Below are positions 15,801-21,982 of a stretch of 26,655 nt of DNA, in pieces. The notes below the pieces were generated by a model. The model saw nothing but the letters and a program-made list of their open reading frames with translations. It was not told the DNA's origin and did no database searches. How positions within the stretch are numbered: position 1 is the stretch's first letter; every line of letters starts with the position of its first letter. Source of the DNA: JBPCPM01 sp050999155 (GTDB lineage Bacteria > Actinomycetota > Thermoleophilia > Solirubrobacterales > 70-9); the NCBI GenBank assembly GCA_050999155.1, contig JBPCPM010000141.1, positions 1 to 26,655 on the forward strand. Reading direction: 5' to 3'. The position numbers were made by a program, and so were the translations under genes.

Positions 15801-17618
15801 CTAGTTCTTGTCCTCGTACATCTTCTCGATCTTGCCCTCGTACTTGTCCACGACGACGTTGCGCTTGACCTTCATCGTCGGGGTCAGCTCGTCGCCTTCC
15901 TGGGTGAAGTCCTGCTCCAGGACGGTGAACTTCTTGACCTGTTCGACGCGGGCGTACTTCTCGTTGACCTTCTCGAGGTGGGACTCGATGTCCGAGCGCA
16001 CGGTGTCGTTGTTGGCCAGGTCATCGCGGTCCGAGGAGGAGAGGTCCTTCTCGTCGGCGTACTTCTCGGCCTCCTCGGGATCGAGGGTCACCAAGGCCGT
16101 GAGGTACGGGCGGCGGTCGCCGACCATCACGCACTGGCTGACCAGGCGGTGCTGCTTCATGTCGCCCTCGAAGTTCGACGGCGTGATGTTCTTGCCACCC
16201 GCGGTGATGATGATGTCCTTCTTGCGGCCGCTGATCGACAGAAAGCCCTCGTCGTCGATCTTCCCGAGGTCGCCGGTGTGCAGCCAGCCGTCCTCGAGCG
16301 CCTCCTTGGTGGCTTCCTCGTTGTTGTAGTAGCCCTGGAACACGTTGGGCCCCTTGACGAGGATCTCGCCATCCTCGGCAGCGATCTTCACCTCGTCGCG
16401 GCTGAACGGAGTGCCGACGGTCCCGAACTTGAACTTGTCGGGGGTGTTGATGGTCGCGGCGGTCGAGGTCTCGGTCATCCCGAACCCTTCGAGCACCAGG
16501 ACGTCGGCGGCATGGAAGAACTCCAGGATCTCCTTGGAGATCGGTGCCGCACCCGTCAGGCACTGCTTGATGTTGCCGCCGAAGGCGTCCTGAATCTTGC
16601 TCAGGGCGAGCTTGTGCGCCAGGTCGTACTGGCGCTGCAACAAGAAGCCGGGCTCCTCGCCCCGCGCCTCGACCTCGCGGACCTTCTTGCCGACGCCGAT
16701 CGCCCAGTGGAAGATCTGCTTCTTGGGCGTCCCGGCGTTCTCCAGGCCCGAGGTGATCGTCGTGTGCATCTTCTCGAAGATGCGCGGGACCGACGGGAAG
16801 TAGGTCGGCTTGACCTCGCTGAGGTTCGGCACGATCTTCAGCGGGTCGCGCTCCCAGTAGGCCAGCGTGCCTCCGACGTCGAAGCTGGTGAGTTGGATCA
16901 GCAGCGCGAAGGAGTGCGCCAGCGGGAGGAACAGGTACGTCAGCTCGCCCTCCTCGAGGACGTTCTTCTCCAGCGACATGTCGACCATCGACCGGTAGTT
17001 GCCGTGGGAGATGACGCAGCCCTTGGGCGGCCCGGTCGTGCCCGAGGTGTAGATGATGGTGCAGGTGTCCTCGGGGGATACGGACTCGTAGCGCTCCTGC
17101 CACTGCTTGGCGTCCGTGCCCTCGCCCTTGGCGATCACGTCATCGACCGACAGGGCGTCGTCGGTGCTGTCGCCGGTCATGAGGATCACGTGCTCGACGC
17201 CCGGGACCTTGTCGCGGACCTTGCGGAGCTTCTCGAGCTGCTCCGTGTCCTCGACGATGACCACCTTGGCCTCGGAGTTCTCGAGGACGTACTGGCACTC
17301 TTCGGCCGAGTTCGTCTGGTAGATCGGGACGACCGTCCCGCCGACCGACAGCGTGGCGAAGTCCCAGAAGGTCCACTCGGGACGGGTGTTGGCCAGGATC
17401 GAGACCTTGTCGCCGGTCTGGACGCCGAGACCCATCAGCCCGAGGGCCATCTTCAGGACCCGGACCCCCACCTCCTGGTAGGTCTCGGTCTGCCACTCTC
17501 CGGAGTCGTCCTTGTACATCACCGCCTTGGACTCGTTGTGCTGCTCGACTGCCTTGGGCAGCAGGTCGGCGATGGTCTTCGAGCCCGTGCTCTCGTCCGG
17601 GACGGTGGCGCTCTCCAT
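15801..17618 (-). CDS. Long-chain fatty-acid--CoA ligase (AMP-forming)
   Basis: This 605-aa enzyme of the ANL superfamily activates fatty acids to acyl-CoA with ATP. Visible core motifs are the ATP loop YTSGTTGPPKG near 190-200, GFGMTET in the middle, TGDLG, and the hinge region GRKKDIIITAGGKNITP near 465-481. The N-terminal SKTIADLLPKAVEQH and overall length fit the FACL/FAA1-like group. ATG at 17618 has GAGGAGAGGA upstream, a strong ribosome site. It is divergent from the WS/DGAT gene across 138 bp, and acyl-CoA is that enzyme's substrate. Confidence 0.93.
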   Translation of the reverse strand: MESATVPDESTGSKTIADLLPKAVEQHNESKAVMYKDDSGEWQTETYQEVGVRVLKMALGLMGLGVQTGDKVSILANTRPEWTFWDFATLSVGGTVVPIYQTNSAEECQYVLENSEAKVVIVEDTEQLEKLRKVRDKVPGVEHVILMTGDSTDDALSVDDVIAKGEGTDAKQWQERYESVSPEDTCTIIYTSGTTGPPKGCVISHGNYRSMVDMSLEKNVLEEGELTYLFLPLAHSFALLIQLTSFDVGGTLAYWERDPLKIVPNLSEVKPTYFPSVPRIFEKMHTTITSGLENAGTPKKQIFHWAIGVGKKVREVEARGEEPGFLLQRQYDLAHKLALSKIQDAFGGNIKQCLTGAAPISKEILEFFHAADVLVLEGFGMTETSTAATINTPDKFKFGTVGTPFSRDEVKIAAEDGEILVKGPNVFQGYYNNEEATKEALEDGWLHTGDLGKIDDEGFLSISGRKKDIIITAGGKNITPSNFEGDMKQHRLVSQCVMVGDRRPYLTALVTLDPEEAEKYADEKDLSSSDRDDLANNDTVRSDIESHLEKVNEKYARVEQVKKFTVLEQDFTQEGDELTPTMKVKRNVVVDKYEGKIEKMYEDKN

Positions 17619-17674
17619 GAAGGTCCTCTCCTCGTTGTGCGTTCGCGCGCGGGTCCAGGTCCCGCCGGAAACGG

Positions 17675-17680
17675 AGCATA
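17675..17680 (-). promoter_or_regulatory. -10-like TATGCT for the acyl-CoA synthetase gene
   Basis: TATGCT on the minus strand lies 57 nt before the start codon in the divergent 138-bp region. No -35 match is seen at 17 nt. It is the best -10 candidate on this strand. Confidence 0.3.
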
Positions 17681-17711
17681 CCCCCGGTGTTTGCGGGCCG
17701 GGGGCAGGGGG

Positions 17712-17717
17712 TACTGT
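17712..17717 (+). promoter_or_regulatory. -10-like TACTGT for the WS/DGAT gene
   Basis: TACTGT fits TAnnnT and lies 39 nt before the GTG start, leaving room for the GGAGAGGA ribosome site. TTGCGG at 17691-17696 is a possible -35, but the 15-nt spacer is short. Confidence 0.35.
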
Positions 17718-17756
17718 TCAGAGCACCGTTGCTGCCGACCGGAGAGGACGCCGCAC

Positions 17757-19139
17757 GTGGGGGACAGGCTCAGCGCGCTGGACATGACGTTCCTGCAGAT
17801 CGAAGAGCAGGACTCCGGCTCGCACATGCACGTCGGGTCGGCCATGCTGTTCGACGGCCAGCTCGACCGGGACGATCTGATGCGCAGCCTGGAGGCGAGC
17901 CTGCACCAGGTGCCGCGCTACCGCCAGCGGCTCCAGTTCCCACCCGCGGGTGTCGCCCGGCCCGAGTGGGTCGACGACGCGAGCTTCGACCTCGGCCACC
18001 ACGTCCGTGAGCACGACCTCGACGGCGGGGACCTCGACGACCTCAGGGAGTTCGCGGGACGGCTGTTCTCCCGCCGCCTGGACCGCGACAAGCCGCTGTG
18101 GGAGCAGACCGTCGTGCGCAACGTCTCCGACGGCCGCTCGGCCCTGGTCTCCAAGACCCACCACTGCATGATCGACGGCCTGGCCGGGATGGACGTGCTC
18201 TCGATGCTGTTTGACACCGACCCGGACGCCACGCCGCCGGAGGACCCGTCCGCCGGCGAATGGGACCCGGACGGGCCGCCCTCGAAACTGGGTCGCCTCG
18301 GGGGTGTGGCCGCAGACACGGCCGGCGAGATCGTCTCGGTCCCGGGCAAGGCGGTCGGGGCGGCCGTCGGGGCGGCCACCGATCCGATCGGCACGGTCAA
18401 GGGCGCGGTCGACGCTGCCCAGGGCGCCGTGGGCATCCTGCGCGAACGGGCCGCCGCGTCGCCGGACTCCCCGTACAACGGGCAGGTCGGCTCCCACCGC
18501 CGCTTCGCCTGGGTCGACATCTCCCTCGAGGACGTCAAGAAGGCCAAGGAGGCCCTGGGGGTCAGCGTGAACGACGTCGTGCTCGCCGCGATGACCGGCG
18601 CGCTGCGTCGCGACCTCGCGCGCCGCGGGGCCTCCACGGACGAGCCCCTGACCGCCCAGGTGCCGGTGAGCATCCGCACCGAAGAGCAGGAGGGCCAGTC
18701 CGGCAACCGCGTCGTCAACATCTACTGCCCCCTGCCCGTAGACGAGCCCGAGCCCCACGCGCGGGTCCGGCGGGTCGCGGAGGCGATGGACACGCTCAAG
18801 GACGGCTCACACGCCGTCGGCGCGGAGGCGCTGCTGGGTCTCGGCACGTTCGCGCCACCCAACCTGATGGCGCAGGCGTCGCGGGAGCTGATGGGCAAGG
18901 AGATGTTCAACCTGACGATCTCCAACGTGCCCGGACCCCGGATGCCGCTCTACCTCGCCGGGCAGCGGATGACGGGCATCTACCCGCAGATGCAGCTGTT
19001 CCCCGGGCACGGCCTCGGGGTGGCGGTCATCAGCTACGACGGGCAGATGTGCTTCGGCTTTTCGTCCGATCCCGACATGGTCGGCGACCCCGCGTGCTTC
19101 GCCGACGACCTCACCGCCGCCTTCGCCGAGCTGAACTGA
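17757..19139 (+). CDS. Wax ester synthase / acyl-CoA:diacylglycerol acyltransferase (WS/DGAT)
   Basis: The enzyme transfers acyl groups from acyl-CoA to diacylglycerol or fatty alcohol, making storage triacylglycerol or wax. The 460-aa protein has MGDRLSALDMTFLQIEE at the start, PLWE near 113-116, the catalytic HHxxxDG as H135-H136-CMI-D140-G141, and the C-terminal SNVPGPRMPLYLAG near residue 390. A Gly/Ala-rich linker at about 180-220 is usual. GTG at 17757 has GGAGAGGA 8 nt upstream. The divergent acyl-CoA synthetase and the nearby patatin lipase point to a neutral-lipid cluster (inference). Confidence 0.93.
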   Translation: MGDRLSALDMTFLQIEEQDSGSHMHVGSAMLFDGQLDRDDLMRSLEASLHQVPRYRQRLQFPPAGVARPEWVDDASFDLGHHVREHDLDGGDLDDLREFAGRLFSRRLDRDKPLWEQTVVRNVSDGRSALVSKTHHCMIDGLAGMDVLSMLFDTDPDATPPEDPSAGEWDPDGPPSKLGRLGGVAADTAGEIVSVPGKAVGAAVGAATDPIGTVKGAVDAAQGAVGILRERAAASPDSPYNGQVGSHRRFAWVDISLEDVKKAKEALGVSVNDVVLAAMTGALRRDLARRGASTDEPLTAQVPVSIRTEEQEGQSGNRVVNIYCPLPVDEPEPHARVRRVAEAMDTLKDGSHAVGAEALLGLGTFAPPNLMAQASRELMGKEMFNLTISNVPGPRMPLYLAGQRMTGIYPQMQLFPGHGLGVAVISYDGQMCFGFSSDPDMVGDPACFADDLTAAFAELN

Positions 19140-19193
19140 CGCGCGCGGCCGGGCCGCAGCGTCCGCCGCGACACCAGCCGGGCACGGTTGCGG

Positions 19194-19373
19194 TCAGGCG
19201 GCCTTGGTTTCGGCCTGCTGGCGATCGATCGCGGCCAGAGAAGCCGCGAGCAGCGTGCGGTCGATCCGTCCCTGGTGGATGGGAACCCCCAGCTCCAGGC
19301 ACAGCCGGATCACCTCGCCACGATCCATCTCCATCCGGTCGGCGAGCTCGCTCGGCGTCATGTGGACGGCCAA
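19194..19373 (-). CDS. Small protein resembling the IF-2 N-terminal domain
   Basis: The 59-aa product reads MAVHMTPSELADRMEMDRGE and continues VIRLCLELGVPIHQGRIDRTL, an ELA-x-hydrophobic helix pattern like the IF2_N fold. Such a fold could bind RNA or protein, but no function can be assigned. The start is TTG 19373: AGGAGAGGAG lies about 5 nt upstream, and a TTGACA/GATACT promoter maps its transcript start near 19403. This rules out the longer 74-aa reading from 19418, which would begin upstream of the -10. The next ATG inside (MTPSEL) is a lesser option. It converges on WS/DGAT. Confidence 0.6.
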   Translation of the reverse strand: MAVHMTPSELADRMEMDRGEVIRLCLELGVPIHQGRIDRTLLAASLAAIDRQQAETKAA

Positions 19374-19401
19374 ACCGTCTCCTCTCCTCGAAAACCTGCG
19401 G

Positions 19402-19430
19402 ATCCGCCGAGTATCCACCTCGTGGCGGAT
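19402..19430. repeat. Inverted repeat ATCCGCC / GGCGGAT across the IF2-N-like promoter
   Basis: A 7-bp perfect inverted repeat (19402-19408 and 19424-19430) with a 15-nt spacer straddles the -10 and most of the -35/-10 spacer of the adjacent promoter. A protein bound here would block RNA polymerase, so it is an operator candidate. Chance is possible at this GC content. Confidence 0.35.
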
Positions 19431-19437
19431 GTGTCAA
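19410..19437 (-). promoter_or_regulatory. Sigma-70-type promoter TTGACA-N16-GATACT
   Basis: On the minus strand an exact TTGACA (19432-19437) and GATACT (19410-19415) are separated by 16 nt. This is the closest match to the housekeeping promoter consensus I found in the window. It reads into the 59-aa IF2-N-like gene with a leader of about 30 nt holding a strong ribosome site, suggesting high expression. Confidence 0.65.
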
Positions 19438-19505
19438 GGCTACGGCAGCCGAAATGGCCGCTCGTTGCCGGTACTCCGCGAACGCGGCCGCCCGGACGGG
19501 CCGGA

Positions 19506-20267
19506 TCAGACCGGGTTGGGCACGGCCACGAACCGGTGCTCGACACCGAAACGCTGGGCGATCCGGTCCCCGAGCGCGCGGACGCCGAACGTCTCCGTCG
19601 CCCAGTGGCCGGCCGCAAGAACGTGGATCCCGGTCTCGGTCGCGTCGGCCATCACGTACTCGCTCGGCTCGCCGGTGAGCAGCAGGTCGAGCCCCAGGCC
19701 GCTCGCCTCATGGATCGCCGAGGCGCCCGCGCCGGTGACCACGCCGACCGACCGGACCCGGTGGGGCCCGGCGCCCTGGTGCAGGGGCGGGCGGTCAACG
19801 GCGGTCCCGACCCGCTCGATCAGTTCGTCGATCGGGACGCCCTCGGCGTGCCGGCCGACGATGCCGATCGGCCGGCCCTGGATCGCGGAGAACCGTTCCT
19901 CGGCGACGGTGAACCCCAGCTCCCGGCACAGCAGGGCGTTGTTGCCGATCTCCGGATGGGCGTCGAGCGGAAGGTGGTACCCGGCCAGGGCTGCCCCGGC
20001 CGCCAGCAGCGGCCGCAGCCGCCCGGCCGTGCGCTCGTCGAGGGATCGCGGCTGGCCATCCCAGAACAGCCCGTGGTGGACGACGATCAGCTGCGCCTCG
20101 GCGGCGAGCGCCCGCTCGATCAGCTCGAGGTTGGCCGAGACGCCGGTGACGACCGTCTGCACCTCGCCGGTTCCGGGGACCTGGATCCCGTTGGGGCAGT
20201 AGTCGCCGAAGCCGTCGCTGTCGAGCAGCTCGTCGCAGAAGGCGGCGATGTCGGAGGCCGTAGCGAT
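19506..20267 (-). CDS. Nif3-like dinuclear metal-centre protein with a non-standard start
   Basis: Nif3/YbgI proteins are metal-binding hydrolase-like proteins of uncertain function. Metal-ligand motifs are LIVVHHGLFWDGQP, GYHLPLDAH and, near the end, HVLAAGHWATE. The family N-terminus is clearly encoded upstream of the first legal start (GTG 20162): ATASDIAAFCDELL, then GFGDYCPNGIQVPGTG. In that frame no ATG, GTG or TTG lies between 20162 and the upstream TAG. The natural start by alignment is ATC at 20265-20267, exactly 6 nt after a TACAGT -10 box. With it the protein is 253 aa, normal for the family; from 20162 it would be 218 aa. Confidence 0.8.
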   Translation of the reverse strand: MATASDIAAFCDELLDSDGFGDYCPNGIQVPGTGEVQTVVTGVSANLELIERALAAEAQLIVVHHGLFWDGQPRSLDERTAGRLRPLLAAGAALAGYHLPLDAHPEIGNNALLCRELGFTVAEERFSAIQGRPIGIVGRHAEGVPIDELIERVGTAVDRPPLHQGAGPHRVRSVGVVTGAGASAIHEASGLGLDLLLTGEPSEYVMADATETGIHVLAAGHWATETFGVRALGDRIAQRFGVEHRFVAVPNPV

Positions 20268-20273
20268 GGCCGG

Positions 20274-20292
20274 ACTGTATGCGCTCTACGAT
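20274..20292. promoter_or_regulatory. Symmetric bidirectional promoter (two facing -10 boxes)
   Basis: TACAGT on the minus strand (20274-20279) and TACGAT on the plus strand (20287-20292) lie 7 bp apart. Each is followed by 6 nt and then the predicted first codon of a divergent gene: ATC for the Nif3-like gene, GTG for the 93-aa gene. The 19-bp segment is nearly a palindrome. No separate -35 boxes are obvious. Confidence 0.5.
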
Positions 20293-20298
20293 AGGCCC

Positions 20299-20580
20299 GT
20301 GGACGAGCACGACCGTCAGGCGACCGCTGCTGTGGCCGGTGGCAGCGAGGAGGAGGCGGGGTTCCTCGCCTCGCTCATGGACACGGACCTGTACTCCATG
20401 GGCGCGTACTTCTCCGATCAGCACCCGGAGCTGGTCGACGAGGTGATCTCGCGCAGCGAGGCAATCGAGCGGGCGGGCCTGCAGACCTACGCGACCGAGG
20501 CGGGCGCGGGCCTCGAGGCGACCTTCCAGACGCTGCTCACGGGGCTGGCCGTCCGCTACTACAAGGCCGTCGCCGGTTGA
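20299..20580 (+). CDS. Uncharacterised 93-aa acidic, mostly helical protein
   Basis: I do not recognise this family. The product begins MDEHDRQATAAVAGGSEEEA and continues with DLYSMGAYFSDQHPELVDEV, then two amphipathic helical stretches and a C-terminal TLLTGLAVRYYKAVAG. It has no Cys, signal peptide or membrane segment. GTG at 20299 is chosen because TACGAT lies 6 nt upstream; a 110-aa reading from 20248 would begin upstream of that promoter. Its stop overlaps the next gene by 4 nt (TTGA), so it is co-translated with the thioredoxin-fold protein. Confidence 0.65.
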   Translation: MDEHDRQATAAVAGGSEEEAGFLASLMDTDLYSMGAYFSDQHPELVDEVISRSEAIERAGLQTYATEAGAGLEATFQTLLTGLAVRYYKAVAG

Positions 20581-21314
20581 GCGCCACACAGCCGCCCGGC
20601 CCCCCGCGGCGCCTCGGCGCAACCGCGAGGCCGCGCAGCCGCACGCCGATCGTGATCGTGCTGGCGATCGTGGCGATCTTCGTGGTCTGGGGCCTGGCCA
20701 CCATCGCGACGAGCTCCGAGTCCATCACCAGCCAGTCGGTTTCGCTGGAGGGTGCCGAGGCGGCCGCCGAGCTGTACCGGGGCCTCCCCCAGCGCGGTGA
20801 CGAGCTCGGCGACCTCGAGGCCGGCGTCCAGATCGACGTCTTCAACGACGTGCAGTGCCGGCCGTGCGCAAGCTGGCACCTGCGGACGGTTCCCTCCCTC
20901 GTGCGCACCCGCGTGCGCAACGGTGACGTGCGCCTCGTCTTCCAGCACTTCGTGACGAGCGAGCGTGAGACGACCGTCGGGGCGATCGCCGCGATCGCCG
21001 CAGGGCGGCTCGACGCCGAGTGGCAGTTCTCCGACCTGTTGCTGCGCAACCTCGCCCAGGTGCCGCCCTCGGGCATCGACGAGTCGTTTTTGCGCAAGGT
21101 CGCGGTCGGCGCGGGGCTCAGCGGTGACCGCTGGGCCGAGCAGCGCGACGATCCCACCGTCCTCCCCCGTCTCGAGCAGGCAGAGAGGCTCGCCGCCGCC
21201 GAATCGCTGCCCGCCCAGCCGGCGGTGATCGTCACCGGTCCAAGCGGCGCCCGGACGCTTGAGCGCAGCCCCGACCTGCGGTCGATCGAGCGCGCGATCG
21301 ACGACGTGGGATAA
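20577..21314 (+). CDS. Membrane-anchored DsbA-like thioredoxin-fold protein
   Basis: The 245-aa protein has a basic Pro/Arg-rich N-terminus, one membrane helix at about 24-44 (PIVIVLAIVAIFVVWGLATI), and an outside-facing thioredoxin domain with the redox pair C94-R-P-C97 in VFNDVQCRPCASWH. VFQHFV and a helical insert follow, as in DsbA/Thioredoxin_4 proteins. It probably catalyses disulfide exchange outside the membrane. TTG at 20577 overlaps the upstream stop by 4 nt. It ends 12 nt before the tRNA-Pro gene. The oxidation direction cannot be told. Confidence 0.8.
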   Translation: MSATQPPGPPRRLGATARPRSRTPIVIVLAIVAIFVVWGLATIATSSESITSQSVSLEGAEAAAELYRGLPQRGDELGDLEAGVQIDVFNDVQCRPCASWHLRTVPSLVRTRVRNGDVRLVFQHFVTSERETTVGAIAAIAAGRLDAEWQFSDLLLRNLAQVPPSGIDESFLRKVAVGAGLSGDRWAEQRDDPTVLPRLEQAERLAAAESLPAQPAVIVTGPSGARTLERSPDLRSIERAIDDVG

Positions 21315-21326
21315 TGCCCCGCTCAT

Positions 21327-21400
21327 CGGGGCGTGGCGCAGCCTGGTAGCGCGCACCGTTCGGGTCGGTGAGGTCCCCGGTTCAAATCCGGGCGCCCCGA
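21327..21400 (+). tRNA. tRNA-Pro (anticodon CGG)
   Basis: The cloverleaf folds fully: acceptor CGGGGCG with CGCCCCG (7/7), D arm GCGC-AGCCTGGTA-GCGC, anticodon stem CACCG/CGGTG with loop TTCGGGT (anticodon CGG), variable AGGTC, and T arm CCCGG-TTCAAAT-CCGGG. The discriminator is A and the first pair is C1-G72, both typical of bacterial tRNA-Pro. CCA is not encoded. Confidence 0.95.
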
Positions 21401-21422
21401 TATCCCAGGCAGGCAGGGCGGT

Positions 21423-21902
21423 CTACGAGGTCCGGCAGCGCTCGCACACGCCGCGCAGCGTGATGTCGTGCGTGCGGACCTCGAAGCTGGTCCGGCGGCC
21501 GGCCTCTGCGATGGCTTCCTCGAGCTCGGGGTCGGTGAAGGGCGCCGTTCGCCCGCAGCGGTCGCAGACCACGTGATGGTGGTGCTCGCCGTCGGGGAGG
21601 ACCAGCTCGAACCGGGCGGGCCCGTCGGGCAGGGCGGCCCGGTGCAGCATCCCCAGCTCCGAGAGGACGTTCAGGGCACGGTAGACGCTCGCGGTGCCGG
21701 CGGGCCGGCCCTGGTCGCGCAGCCGAGCGGCAACGTGCTCGGCGTCGACGCAGCCGCCTTCGGCGGCCAGGAGATCCACGACGGCCCGGCGGGCGCCGCC
21801 GAGCCGGTAGCCGGCTTCGGCCAGGGCGTCGTAGCTGCGCTGGGCCCACTCGGGATGGATCGCAGCCACGGAAGCCGATTCGGTGCCCGGTGTGGCGTTC
21901 AC
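21423..21902 (-). CDS. zur: Fur-family zinc uptake regulator
   Basis: A Fur-family dimeric metalloregulator that represses zinc uptake when zinc is plentiful. The 159-aa product has the winged-helix part (RRAVVDLLAAEGGCVDAEHV, TASVYRALNVLSELGMLHRA), a regulatory metal site in GEHHHHVVCDRCG, and two structural CxxC pairs (CDRC and CERC near the C-terminus). GTG at 21902 is chosen because TACCAT lies 7 nt upstream; GTG 21920 would add 6 residues. It is divergent from znuACB, with two operator-like sites between, so Zur rather than Fur is the likely identity. Confidence 0.88.
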   Translation of the reverse strand: MNATPGTESASVAAIHPEWAQRSYDALAEAGYRLGGARRAVVDLLAAEGGCVDAEHVAARLRDQGRPAGTASVYRALNVLSELGMLHRAALPDGPARFELVLPDGEHHHHVVCDRCGRTAPFTDPELEEAIAEAGRRTSFEVRTHDITLRGVCERCRTS

Positions 21903-21909
21903 GGGGCAG

Positions 21910-21915
21910 ATGGTA
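21910..21915 (-). promoter_or_regulatory. -10 box TACCAT of a leaderless zur transcript
   Basis: TACCAT on the minus strand is followed by 7 nt (CTGCCCC) and the GTG at 21902. The -35 region would fall near 21934-21939, at the edge of operator site A, consistent with autorepression. Confidence 0.4.
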
Positions 21916-21934
21916 GACACACAACGACACAAAC

Positions 21935-21949
21935 GAGAACCGATCTCAT
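21935..21949. promoter_or_regulatory. Zur-box-like operator, site A
   Basis: GAGAACCGATCTCAT shares 14 of 15 bases with site B 33 bp away. It contains GAGA and TCTC as inverted halves around 5 nt. It lies over the presumed -35 region of zur and upstream of the znuA -10. The layout resembles the actinobacterial Zur palindrome TGAAAATGATTTTCA in size and symmetry. Confidence 0.65.
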
Positions 21950-21953
21950 CTGA

Positions 21954-21959
21954 TAGACA
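21954..21959 (+). promoter_or_regulatory. -10-like TAGACA upstream of znuA
   Basis: TAGACA is followed by 6 nt (CCCTAT) and the ATG at 21966. The last base departs from TAnnnT. If used, the znuA message is leaderless and starts inside operator site B. Confidence 0.3.
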
Positions 21960-21965
21960 CCCTAT

Positions 21966-21982
21966 ATGAGAACGGATCTCAT
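21966..21982. promoter_or_regulatory. Zur-box-like operator, site B, overlapping the znuA start
   Basis: ATGAGA-ACGGA-TCTCAT is a perfect 6-bp inverted repeat around 5 nt. Its core TGAGAACGGATCTCA matches the Streptomyces-type Zur consensus at 10 of 15 positions. The first ATG is also the predicted znuA start, and its last bases overlap a second in-frame ATG at 21981. Bound repressor would block the transcription start of znuA. Confidence 0.7.

Noticed and set aside
15978..19139. 1053-aa plus-strand reading through the acyl-CoA synthetase into WS/DGAT
   Set aside because: The first about 590 residues are a GC-driven shadow of the minus-strand FACL. The acyltransferase begins at GTG 17757 with a good ribosome site.
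19194..19418. 74-aa start for the IF2-N-like protein
   Set aside because: That start lies upstream of the GATACT -10 box. The Shine-Dalgarno sequence points to TTG 19373.
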